Assembly (NCBI GenBank): GCA_024114885.1
Contig: CP099418.1
Span: 2,232,001 to 2,296,000 of the forward strand
DNA: 64,000 nt
Reading direction: 5' to 3'
DNA from: Septoria linicola
Taxonomy: Eukaryota > Ascomycota > Dothideomycetes > Mycosphaerellales > Mycosphaerellaceae
Position 1 is the first letter of the stretch. Each line of letters begins with the position of its first letter. A model generated the notes under the pieces. The model was not told the origin of the DNA. It saw nothing but the letters and a program-made list of their open reading frames with translations, and did no database searches. The position numbers and the translations under genes are program-made. Below are positions 33,108-43,345 of the stretch, piece after piece.

Positions 33108-34129
33108 TCATAGTCCACTCTCAGGAGCTCTATGACCAGCCTGGTACCAACTCCAAATGTTCAAGCCAATCTTCTGACCTTCAACCACTGGCATTCCAGC
33201 ATGAATTGTTTCTTTGTAGCCTCGTCCCTCGGAGTCGAAGTTCATCCAGAAGACCGCACTCCCTTCTCTCGGCTGAAAGGTCACTCCATCTTCGGCACTG
33301 TCATCATGGTCGTTTCGGCCGGAACCCCGACACTTGACGAACTCGCACCATTTCTGTCCCACGTGGCTCTCCAGGTCCGGCCGAGGTAGTCTTGGGAAGT
33401 TTGTTCCGCCGCCGACACACTCACTCTTGAGATAGACCATGAAGCTGCTTACACGTCTTGAAAATCTTGAGGAAGAAGCCCAGTCGTAATGCAAGCTATA
33501 ATGGCCAGAGACGTTGTCTTCGGCCGTCGACTGGGAGTTAGTATTGTCCCGAGTGTCCTCTACTGCTCGAGGGTGTGCTCACATCGTTGAGTCCAGAGTC
33601 TTTCGATATAGGTATCTTTAGGCCAACCTTGGAACGCGAGAGCTCGCTGTTCAATACATTGCACGACATTATCTCTCTCGATCGCCGCCTTCTCTGATCT
33701 TCGGATCGTGGGGTCCGTTGTTTCCAGTCCACCGTTGAATATCGTGGACACTGACCATTTCTCGGAGCTATTGTGGAGTATTAGTGAAGAACGAGAAGAA
33801 TTGCTGCCACTTTGTGCTCGTCACCTCAGATCGATCAGATGGTCCACTTCATAGTCAGCCAAGAATCCATCAACATACACCACCAGTGGTGTCGTCGAGA
33901 ATATGTGGGATACATATTCGTGTCGTGGGCATGCAAGATCCTTCGAAGGGTACACCAGGTGTTCAATCTTAGTCGCGGAGTTGTGGTCGGACGTATCCCT
34001 GGCTTCGTGATCTCTGGCAGGGCTTGTTGAACTGGACGATAGTCCAGGCGCACCAAGCAAGATGTAGATGACCAGTGCGATTACTGCCACCTCAGAAGCT
34101 GGACGAAAGGTTCTTGATTGCTCAGCCAT
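33108..34129 (-). CDS. Membrane-anchored prolyl 4-hydroxylase-like Fe(II)/2-oxoglutarate dioxygenase
   Basis: The enzyme family hydroxylates peptidyl proline using Fe(II), O2 and 2-oxoglutarate. Three exons (33825-34129, 33583-33767, 33108-33517) are joined by introns of 57 and 65 bp; the second uses a TACTAAC branch and CCGAAG acceptor. Joining gives LWTQRYNVSGHYSLHYDW across the second junction. The product is 299 aa. A single N-terminal transmembrane segment (EVAVIALVIYILLGAPGL) suggests type II ER membrane topology. The double-stranded beta-helix core shows the HxD iron site in HYDW, RVSSFMVYLKS, CVGGGTNFPRL, and the distal His in TIHAG followed by GQKIGLNIWSW with the Lys for 2-oxoglutarate. 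All ligands are present. Substrate is unknown. Confidence 0.9.
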
Positions 34130-34388
34130 GTGGTCGGGATCTGAGAAGGCGACGTAAGTTGACGCGTTCGGTTTTCGAGATGAGCCATTGATGTATCAGA
34201 CTAGCGTTGCTGCTGCGCGGCGAGGTCGCCAAACTTCAAAAGTTCTCCACTTTTCGCATACTTTGGGAAGGCACGGCTGAGCATAGTTGCCATGGGCCAG
34301 AAGATGTTCTACAATAGCGCTTATCGGACGCCGAATATACAGTAGGGCGAATCGAGACATTGCACGTCCCGCATAGCATGATCAAGCC

Positions 34389-35525
34389 TCACCACACTCT
34401 GCACAGAGGTTGACCACCAATCTGCCGTTCCACGCACTCTCTTGCCTCCATGAGCCCTCGGTCTGTACTGACAGCCATGATCTCGCCGACCCTTGTGAGC
34501 GGCTTCACTTCACCTGCTTGACCACCCCGTACAATTCTGCCCAAGTCTCTGCTGTTCAACCATACTCGTTTCGTAGGCTTCGAGATCATTTGTGCTTTGC
34601 TTATCACAGGTTTGCTCTCGTAGTATTTGAGGCCCAGCCATAATCTCCTTGATGCGCGGTTCTCCTGTGTAACGATGCCTTCCGTCTCCATGTGCGAAGG
34701 ATCTTGAAAATCCTCAACTGGCAAGGTGACTGATTGGTTCGACACCGGAAGACCCATAGCCTCAACTGTGATGCCGTTTAGTTTGATCTCACGCTCGGAC
34801 AAGAACGAATTCTTGCCGGCGATTGAGTTCAGAGTATCCAGATCGAAGCGCATGCTTTCTAACTCATGCAATGGCAATTGGCCAAATTTTCGATAGATGG
34901 CTTGTTGCTCTACTGGTCGCCCGGCAAGCACATCCCTCAGCACATTATCTTTTCTCGCCTCTGGCGTCGCTCCGGCTTTCTCTTCCAGCAATGTGATCCG
35001 CCTTTGCGCCTCTACTGCACTGTCGATTTGCTCAAACTCATCCCGCTGTCGTAGAAATTGGCTTTCCCGTTCCTCCACCAGTGCATCAACTTGCGCGCGC
35101 AAATCACTGATGAAGCGCGGTATCTGCTGTGCCCAGCCCAGCCGTTCTAGCTCTTCTAGACTCCTTCGTCCATGTTGATTCGCAAAATCGATGGCCTCCT
35201 GGGGGAAGCCGAGTGATTGTAGCTGTTCTGATGAATAGCCCTTCCTCACCAAGAGTGCCAGTGCTGCCTCGGCGCTATGTCGATTGCGCCCAGAAGCTCC
35301 ATGCGGGTAGTTTGTGACGTGGTGGTTATCTCGAGGTCCTGGGCCGAAGACTGAAGCAGGAGGCGACGGGCCCCCCAGCTTCACCTGCGATAGAAAGCCT
35401 TGCTTCTGCAGTAGCAGCGCCAGCGAGAGATGGAGCTTCGTGTATGGAATCGACGTGAGGCCCAGGCGCGCCAGAGAGGCGTTCTGTAGATGCGAGCAGA
35501 TGTGCGACAGCTGCACCAGAGACAT
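34389..35525 (-). CDS. MRPS8: Mitochondrial ribosomal protein uS8m with large internal insertion
   Basis: uS8m binds 15S rRNA in the small mitoribosomal subunit. Residues 1-52 (LSHICSHLQNASLARLGLTS, then LALLLQKQGFLSQVKLGG) and 288-378 (RRLWLGLKYYESKPVI, ISKPTKRVW, TDRGLMEARECVERQIGG) are the two halves of a normal fungal uS8m of about 155-165 aa. Between them sit roughly 235 extra residues in one open frame, Glu/Arg/Leu-rich and partly coiled-coil-like (RSLEELERLGW, then VDALVEERESQF). No splice signals remove it without breaking frame, and a 700-nt intron lacking stops would be improbable. An expansion segment of the protein is therefore the simplest reading; an exonised intron is the alternative. 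Confidence 0.85.
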   Translation of the reverse strand: MSLVQLSHICSHLQNASLARLGLTSIPYTKLHLSLALLLQKQGFLSQVKLGGPSPPASVFGPGPRDNHHVTNYPHGASGRNRHSAEAALALLVRKGYSSEQLQSLGFPQEAIDFANQHGRRSLEELERLGWAQQIPRFISDLRAQVDALVEERESQFLRQRDEFEQIDSAVEAQRRITLLEEKAGATPEARKDNVLRDVLAGRPVEQQAIYRKFGQLPLHELESMRFDLDTLNSIAGKNSFLSEREIKLNGITVEAMGLPVSNQSVTLPVEDFQDPSHMETEGIVTQENRASRRLWLGLKYYESKPVISKAQMISKPTKRVWLNSRDLGRIVRGGQAGEVKPLTRVGEIMAVSTDRGLMEARECVERQIGGQPLCRVW

Positions 35526-35895
35526 GACGGATGGGAAGAAGTCTCGATGGCCTGCAAAGGCAGTGTCGTAGAGTCCTCCGCTGAGGGAGGGTGGAGGGTG
35601 GTAGAAGTACTCTCTCCTGTGCTATGCTGCAATTTCCAGCACAATGTCCTCCACTCAGTACCACTGCTCAACGTTCGTAGAGAATGAGCGAATGTCTGAT
35701 AATGTGTTCGTCCGTTGCACATCCACACATCTCGGGCATGCGAGGCGGCGCCGATGGCCCACGAGGACTTGGCATGGCCCTTCTAGTTACTGTTTCGTGC
35801 AGCTTCGTGCTTCTATTGGTCCTCTTACCGCGCAGCACAAGAGGGACGCCCGCTCGCCAGCCTGACGATGCCATGATGGCCGAGCTCAAGAATAG
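35526..35895. promoter_or_regulatory. Divergent promoter of MRPS8 and the gene at 35.9 kb
   Basis: The 370 bp between the uS8m start and the first likely start codon of the next gene show no motif I would name. The 35684-36058 frame here is not coherent with the downstream protein. Confidence 0.4.
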
Positions 35896-37698
35896 ATGCT
35901 GGCCGCCGTCCTGGGCGAGCTCACTGTTCGTGCTCTCGCTCTCGTCCTCATCAGCTGCACCGCCTACACCTTGGCCCTCCACTCCACTACATCGCCGTGC
36001 TGACCGACGCAGGACGAGCATACTTGACCATCATAGACCTGCTGTACAGCCAGGATAGACTGCCTCTGGTTCCGTGATTGACACACTGGGTGCTGGGACA
36101 GACTCGTATATCCTCACCATGCCCGCAGGACCAGGCGATCAGCTGTTGACCACACTGTAAGTCCAATGTACAGACCACGGATCGCTCTTGAGCACTGCGT
36201 GAGATCTTGCTGACGGTCGTGTAGCTTTGCAGACGTGCACTACTACTTCGGCGACCCGTCCTCGAAGCCAGCCCATGACCGCTTCTCCAAAGGTAGTTAT
36301 GTCTATCTGTACTATAATGTGAACACCTACCAAGCGAAGCTTGAGGTTGCGAATCACGCGGGCACTCCTGATCAAGATGCATTCCACGGCTTCCTCCAGG
36401 CCACAAGTGTGAAGTACAATCACCTGCAGCCTGCATTGCTCTCCTTTGCCATCGATGGACAAGCAGTATCCGACCATCAGACCTGGCACCTCCCAAGCTA
36501 TGACCTGAAGAATGAGCAGAAGTATCTATACAAGATACACTCGTTGGACCTATATCTATGGACAGAGAAAGATGCTGCGACACTTCTCGGTCACCTAAAG
36601 AGTGTCTTGGGCCCCGACCGATTGACAATACAGAATGCGCCTGCAACGCAGAGCCCGCACCCTGAACACAGAGACTCGATGAGCCCGGTAGTGCAGCAGT
36701 TGGAGCGTACAGCTATCGGGAGTACTTTCCCACCCAGGACTACGAGCGTTGTCTCTGCTCAATCCGTGCATGGTTCGACAACGCCGCAGCTGAATCACGC
36801 TTCACCCCAGGCGCCTCCCAGTGTATACAACCCTGCCGCGCCGGCAGCACCAGAGCCCGTCACGTATCGCGAAAAGACTCCGCCTCCACATGACGATGGA
36901 ACCGGTACGGGCTTGCAGCAGGCCGCAAAGTACGAGAGTGTGCCTCACACTCAGTATGCCTCGACTCCAAACCTATACCAAAGCTCCGCACAAACCACGC
37001 CCCAGGCAGCTTATTTCAGTGGGCCGCCGCAGCAGTCGCGGTCAACTTTTCCAGGCCCCCCTTCACAGGCGCCCACACCGGACGTGCAGCGGGCACACTC
37101 TGGCAGTATCCCACCTCCACCAGCACAGTCTCCTCCCGTACAGGCTCGTGCCCCTTCATTTGGACCCATGGCAACTAGCACTATTGGACCTTCATCCCCT
37201 CCTCCCAATCAAGCTTCTTTCCGGCAGTCCTCGTTTGGACCACCGGTGACACAACATGCTACATACAACCCGCAAGCACAGCATGCCAACTATCCAGGCT
37301 CTCCAGGATTTGGACCACAGCCGCCAACACCATCAGCACCACCTGCCTATGCTGGCCATACTCCGATGCAGTCACCTGCTATGCCGCCTGCTCCCGCGAC
37401 CCAGCCACAACAGACCCCGGTAGGTGGTTATAGCATTTACTCATACACATCTACGCAGCAACTAGGCGTGGGGCAACATAACCAGCACGGAGCATATACT
37501 GGTGATCTTCACGCACAAGCCTACAGGCCCACTGAAGCAGAGCAGAGCACGCATTTCGGAGAAGCGCCAAAAGTCAAAAGAGCACAGACGAGCCAAGACG
37601 GAAGTATGCAGGGTAAGAACAGCAAGTTGCAGGACGGTGTAGGAAAGATGGAGGGCAAAGTAGGAAAATTCTTCTCTAGGCTGGACAAGCTGTACTGA
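35896..37698 (+). CDS. Conserved fungal protein with Pro/Gln-rich C-terminus; 5' exon frameshifted in this assembly
   Basis: The clear part is 36235-37698 plus a preceding exon joined by a 68-bp intron (36157-36224, GTAAGT...TGTAG), giving LLTTLFADVHYYFGDPSS and GSYVYLYYN. That segment looks PH-like (later HTWHLPSYDL-type QTWHLPSYDLKNEQKY and DLYLWTEKD). About 300 Pro/Gln/Ser-rich disordered residues follow, with a basic C-terminus (KMEGKVGKFFSRLDKLY). Upstream, natural-looking peptide runs through three frames: MLAAVLGELTVRALALVL from 35896, HYIAVLTDAGRAYLT at about 35985, and VIDTLGAGTDSYILTMPAG from 36074. Two single-base losses (near 35988 and 36073) would join them. If they are real, translation could begin at Met 36119 in the last frame. 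No function is known to me. Confidence 0.65.
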
Positions 37699-37786
37699 GA
37701 CTAGCGGGTATACTTGAAAGCCAGGCCAAAGCCTTCCTGTTCTAGGTTCCGGACACCCACTTCTGAGGAAGACTTCGATGTGGCTT

Positions 37787-39047
37787 TCAAGCCGCAATGA
37801 CATTCGGAAGCTCTGTTGCCTCACTAAACGTGATCGTCGCGTCCTGCATTCGTACACCGATATTGTTGCGCAACAGCCCCGGCCAGAAGTTCCTCTCAAA
37901 TTCGTCACCCACAGCGTTGAAGCCTGTCGCCTCTCCATCACCGCCGGCCTGATCCATATTGATCGTTCCCAAGATGGCCTTGTCTAAAGCAACGAATGCC
38001 AAGTCAGCAGTGTCTCAGCCATTCGATTAAACTCGAATCCAAGATCTGGACACGAGGGGTGCAGCGTCAGTGCGACGCGGAAGGGCGATCGCTTCACTTA
38101 CCTGTGAATTGGCCAGGCACTACAGATTTCCAATTCGGCCCTCCAGCACCCAGCGCGCCAAACGAATCATTTCCTTGCGGGACTGGAGGCTGGACAAGAG
38201 TGGCATCGATCCCGAGGAGTGCATATAGATCAGTCGTAAATGGTACGGTAGGATTGAGGTTGAGGCCGTTTGGCAGGAAGCCCGGGAGGAGAGTCCCAAG
38301 CGTGTTATTCAAGAAGTTCTGAGGTAGAAGAGGCGCAAAGGTCATCTGGAAGAACGGCTTCTCTGAAGGGCGTGACTCGGAAGAGTCGCCAGCAGTGTCA
38401 TAAGGGTAGATCTTTACTGAGGGTGAGCCGTCTGCGCCATAGGTCCAGTCAAAGCGCGCAAGATGTTTGGGTATGTTCCAGTTTGTGCGTCCGTTCCAAG
38501 CGGTATACTTCTGGCTGACATAGATCCGGCTTACACGCAGACCCTCTTGCATAGTGCCATTATTCTCGTAGCGGAATCCGCCGGGGATGATCAAAAGTTC
38601 GTCGTAGCTGGCCTCGAGTCAGCAGAGATCCAAGTGATGCCCCATCTCGAGTCTTGTTGCAGGTTGTGAGGCTGCAAACTCACCTTCCCACCGGACTATC
38701 CGTATATCGAAGCACCTGGATCATGCCAATCTTGCCCGCAAATTCTCCAGCGATAGAAGCCGGGTACTGCCTTTCAAGCGGACCGAATGCTTTGGCTGGA
38801 AGGCTGTTACCCAGCAGCGGAATCCCGAGACCTGGTAGCAGGAATACACCATAGATGTCGCCTTTCAAAGTCCATGGTGCCTATCGGATAGTCGTGTAAG
38901 CTGCTTGAGCCACAGTTAGACATCATAATCTCTTACTGGCGAGAGCTCGATAGGCTCCGGGGACTCATTGGTGCAGACCGTACAGGCTTTCGCAGCGTGA
39001 TGTGTTGCGATTGCAGCTATCGCTGCGATCAATTGCCGGAGCAGCAT
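37787..39047 (-). CDS. Secreted acetoacetate-decarboxylase-like protein
   Basis: Four exons: 38937-39047, 38684-38880, 38102-38607 and 37787-37983 (introns 56, 76 and 118 bp, all GT...AG, phases consistent). The protein is 336 aa. Exon 1 gives a signal-like leader (MLLRQLIAAIAAIATHHA) and ACTVC. Exon 2 gives LKGDIYGVFLLPGLG and EFAGKIGMIQVLRYTDSPVG. Exon 3 gives YDELLIIPGGF, RVSRIYVSQKYTAWNGR, NWNIPKHLARFDW and a Pro/Asn-rich stretch. The YDELLIIPG plus RVSRIYVS...ARFDW pattern is that of the fungal acetoacetate-decarboxylase beta-barrel superfamily. No catalytic Lys was checked, so activity is not claimed. It ends 89 bp from the stop of the gene at 35.9 kb, and its 5' end faces the FUSC exporter gene. 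Confidence 0.8.
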
Positions 39048-39846
39048 TATAGACACAATTGTTCAGGCTGGAGATGGAGGTATCGAGCGGACACCGTCCA
39101 CCTCGTGCATCGCTTGATTGTATACTACAAGGCTGAATGATGATCCGGGATCTACGCGAGTGCCGACATTATCGCGTAGGCCAGTGGTCACGGATCATTG
39201 CTGGCCACCCCCGAAAGAGCCATGCCATTGGCACACTTATGCCTATTCGGCGACGCTACGCAGGGACATGTTCGGGCGCTGGAACATCGACCTCGGTTCT
39301 GGTTGTTCGCTGTATAAGACGGTATGAGAATGTGATTCTTGGACTGCGCTCTACTCTTCTCCTGCGTTTGTTGCACTCAAGTGCGTCAGGCAGAGTCGAT
39401 TCGCCATTCGGCTGCATATGAATGCTAACAGCCAATCTGGGTCAAATCTTGTCAATGAAAAGTTGGAGACCCGTGCGGGATCGGCTGATGTGTAGATCTT
39501 TAAACGCTTCCAAATGCCACGACCCGATTCACTCATAAGTGCCCACTAATAGTGTAGCGACATTGACCCTCGTGGTCTTTGCCTGAGCGTAGTTGTGTTC
39601 CCAGCCTTGCTATATGTGAGGAATCCAGACATGTTCGACATCGGTGCTGTGATGTCCAGCACCGACACAGCTCTAACTAACCTATAACGGTACAGCTCTA
39701 AAGCTTCCATCCTCCAATGCTAACTGATTGGTTCCGGCAAATGGAAACTCAACGGCCCTCTTGTTCATTGCAATTCAAGGTATGCGAGCCCGATCTTAAA
39801 CTGCGCTCGTCGTATTGACTCCGCCTACCAGTGTCCCTCCGCCGTC
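39048..39846. promoter_or_regulatory. Divergent intergenic region, ADC-like gene and FUSC exporter
   Basis: About 800 bp lie between the two divergent starts. Only short incoherent frames were seen. The region could hold shared control sites for the two genes. No defined site is claimed. Confidence 0.35.
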
Positions 39847-42800
39847 ATGGCGAACCAGCAAAATGTCGAACCAGACAGAGCTGCCACTGAGAAATCATCA
39901 AACGGCAAGCCAACAGAGAGCAGCAACACAACAGAAAGCGCGCCGGATCAGAAATCGAACAAGTTTAAAGCGCTATGGATCAAGTTGGATCTGGACTTGC
40001 CTACGGTCTTGATGATGTTCAAAGCCAGTTTACCGCCCACCATTGCAATTGCCATGTACCAGAGCCAGGCAGTTGCAGGAGTGTATTCTACACTTGGATA
40101 TCTCATCGCAATCACGTCTGTAATGGGCATGTGTATCATGCCGCGCGGAGTAAGGTCTCCCCGAGAAACTAGAGCTCAATGCATAAGACAATGGCTGACT
40201 TTTCACAATGAAGATGTTTGTTCAGACAATGTAGGATGCCTTGTTGATTACATGCACGATATTGAAATGGTACTGACTCACTGCTAGCACGTTGAATGTG
40301 CTTGCAGTATGCATAGGTGCGGCCGTGTGCCTTCTGGCACTTTACTGCGGAATTCAAGCTCGATTACATACCACCGCTACAGGATCGCCGCCAACAGGTT
40401 ACAACTCAAGCTCCTCGGCGGTACTGGCTGTTTGGCTGTTCTTTCAGACTTATCTTGTGAATGTGCTCCGTGGTGCACTACCGCAATACCAGTTTCCTGT
40501 GATCATTTACTCTATTTTCGCTTCAGTTTCGCTCACTTACGGTGAGTATGAAGGAGTGCAACGAAGAGTAACAGAGCCTGATATCTGTAGGAACGCAATT
40601 TCCCAGCATGACATATGCTCTTTCATTCATGCAACGCCTCATTGAAGCATTTCTGACTGGATTTGCCATTGCAACAGGAGTATCATTCCTGGTCTTTCCG
40701 GTGTCATCGCGAAAGGTCGTTTTCAAAGAGTTTGAAGGCTATCTCAACGGCCTTGGGGGTCTGTTGAAGCTACAGGCCACGTACCTGTCAAGTCTAGAGA
40801 CCTGGGAGCTTGAGGCAGGGAAATCGAAGCCTGCTATGAATTCTCAAGACGCCAAAGCTCGTAAGAAGCACCGGCCGATTATGATGACAGCAGCCGGCCA
40901 GAAGCTGAAAGAGACTCTACGCAAGATTTATGATCTGCACACCAAACTTCCGAGTGACATAGCCTTTGCGAAACGAGAGATTGCCTTCGGCAAACTGAGC
41001 CCTCGAGACATCACCGAGATCTGGAAACGAATGCGGTTCATCTTGGTACCGATAGCAGGTCTCAGCTCCATACTAGATATCCTCCAAAGACGAGCTGAAG
41101 AATCGGGATGGCAAAACCAGTATGTCGGAGAAGCAGAAGTAAAGGCAAGGCGGAGACAGATCGATGACCTCCACCACCTGATGAAGTCTTTGCACGAACC
41201 AGTAGCAACGCAGGGTGCATCTCTGCACGGCGCATTCCAGCATGTCCTGATCACCCTTGAGCTGATAAAGCCGCCGAAGAAAGCGAGCGCGGATGAAGAG
41301 AGTTCCGGATCTGAACCACTTCCTGGCACTCCTGGTTTTGCCAACGCCTATCGTGGGCAGCTGCAACGATTCTACGACTCAAAACAGCAGACACTAGAGG
41401 ACTGGTGTCACCAGCACGGCATCGAGATTCCACCCAACTTCTTCGACTCCACCTTCGTCCAGCCAGAGCACTACAATGCACATAACGAGCACGCGAGAGA
41501 ACGCAATCAGCGACAGCTTTTCTTCGCCCTCTACGTAAGAAGACCTCTAAATATAGTCGGTGACAATGTGACTGACATCTTCTGCTGCTAGGTCCACCAC
41601 CTACTCTGGAAAGCCGGACAGGCCGCACTCGAGCTTGTACTCTACGCTGACCAGCGCAAACAAGAGGGTGCACTCACGAAGACAAGATTCATTGTTCCCC
41701 AAGCTAAAACCTTTAGAAAGTGGGCTCGTGCTGCTATTGGAAAGGAGGACTTGCACGACGAGAATCTGTTGACAGCTGACCTCACTGCAGGCAGAGTATT
41801 GGATCTCGGAGAATCGTTTGGTAAATCGAAGGATCCAGAGCATTTTCCCGCAAGGAATACATGGGAGAGAATGGGCGAAGCCATCAGACTGATTCCACGA
41901 GCATTCAGAAGCGATGCTTCAGCATTCGGTTTTCGTGTAGCTTGTGCGACCATGTCTATTGCTATCATCTGCTACTTGGGCGACAGCCAAACTTGGTTCT
42001 TGGAAAACCGTTTGCTCTGGGCTATGATCATGGTAAGATCGCAATCCGTACAGTTCGTCTAGTGGCTGACTCGTCGTTTCATCTCTCAGGTACCCATTTC
42101 GATGACGAGAACTGCAGGACAGTCAACTTGGTCCTTCGCGCTCAGAATCGCGGGAACCTTCATCGCCATGGTCGCTTCCTACATAATCTGGTACATCGTG
42201 GACGGGCATACAGCTGGCGTGATCGTATTCTTGTGGCTCTGGATGTTCCTGGCATTTTACATTTTGTTGAAGCAGAAGACGCTGCTTATAGCCGGCATTA
42301 TCTCCATCGTCACTGCTATCCTTGTCATTGGGTACGAGCTCCAGACACGGGTCGTCGGTGTTGAGGTCAGCGAGTCGAATGGCCAGCCTGCCTACCCAAC
42401 CTATTTGCTGGCGCCATATCGACTTGCGACTGTCTGTGGTGGTCTTGCAGTGGCTTACATCTGGACGATCTTCCCCTATCCGGTTTCCGAATCTACTGAG
42501 CTCCGCAAAGATGTTGGAGCGGCTCTCTATATGCTCGCGAATTTGTCTTCGGTTGTACACGAGCTCGTTCGGTCAAGAGTACAGAAGATCGATGGTGACG
42601 AGAGCGCAAAAGGCACACGAGCTTTCCACCTGGAGAAAGCCCGCAACCAAGTCTTCACCAAGACCTTGAGTCTCCTGACAACGCTCCAGCAGAATTCCGC
42701 GTTCTCCAAGTTCCAGATCCGAGTGGGAGGCCGCTTTCCTCACGAGGAATACACTGGCCTGATTGAGAGCATCCAGAGAGTGCTGCAGTACACCAGCTTG

Positions 42801-43291
42801 ATCGCATATGCCTCGCGAACATTCTCCGCCACCGAAGCGGACTCGGAATGGTCGGTGGATTTCCGCAAGCTGTTAGGAGGGGTCAATGCGACTAGTCACA
42901 GGCTGACTTCGCTCCTCGCCCTTCTGTCGTCAAGTATTACTGATGGCAAGGCGCTGCCACCTCACTTAGACATTCCACAGCACGCTCGTTACGTGAAGAA
43001 TCTGGAAGCAATTGATCGCGACATCTTGAGTGTCCGACACATCGCTGAGCCGGAATACTCGGCTTTTGCGGTCATACAGATATGCGCGCAGTGCATCAAC
43101 GACGATGTTGTGAAGATAACTAGGTGAGCCTGGACACTGTCAATGCTCATGTGCCTCCCACGCTGACTTTCAATAGGCATGTAAAGACGTTAGTCGGGAC
43201 GATAGACTTCACGTTTCATTCAAAGGAACGGAATTCCTCAGACGATTCATCGGTCGATAGTGCTGAAGATGAGAAAGCAGGCGATGTCTGA
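39847..43291 (+). CDS. FUSC / BRE4-type multi-pass membrane exporter
   Basis: The protein resembles fungal DUF2421/DUF2422 (fusaric acid resistance, Bre4-like) proteins, plasma-membrane exporters of aromatic or weak acids. Seven exons: 39847-40149, 40214-40230, 40288-40541, 40591-41534, 41592-42032, 42090-43123 and 43177-43291. All phases close to 1035 aa. Exon 2 is a 17-nt microexon encoding MFVQT plus part of Ile. It restores GMCIMPRG-MFVQTITLNVLAV, the expected family pattern. Membrane helices lie about 45-130 and 150-215 in the N-terminal half, then again after about 620 (RVACATMSIAIICYLG, TFIAMVASYIIWYI, GVIVFLWLWMFLAFYIL). Loops read YGTQFPSMTYALSFMQRLIEAF. It is convergent with a Zn2Cys6 regulator 54 bp away and divergent from a secreted ADC-like protein. 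Confidence 0.9.
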
Positions 43292-43345
43292 GCCATTTGC
43301 ATGCGCAATCGAATATGCTGGTGGTAGTTGTACTGTACCTCCAAT

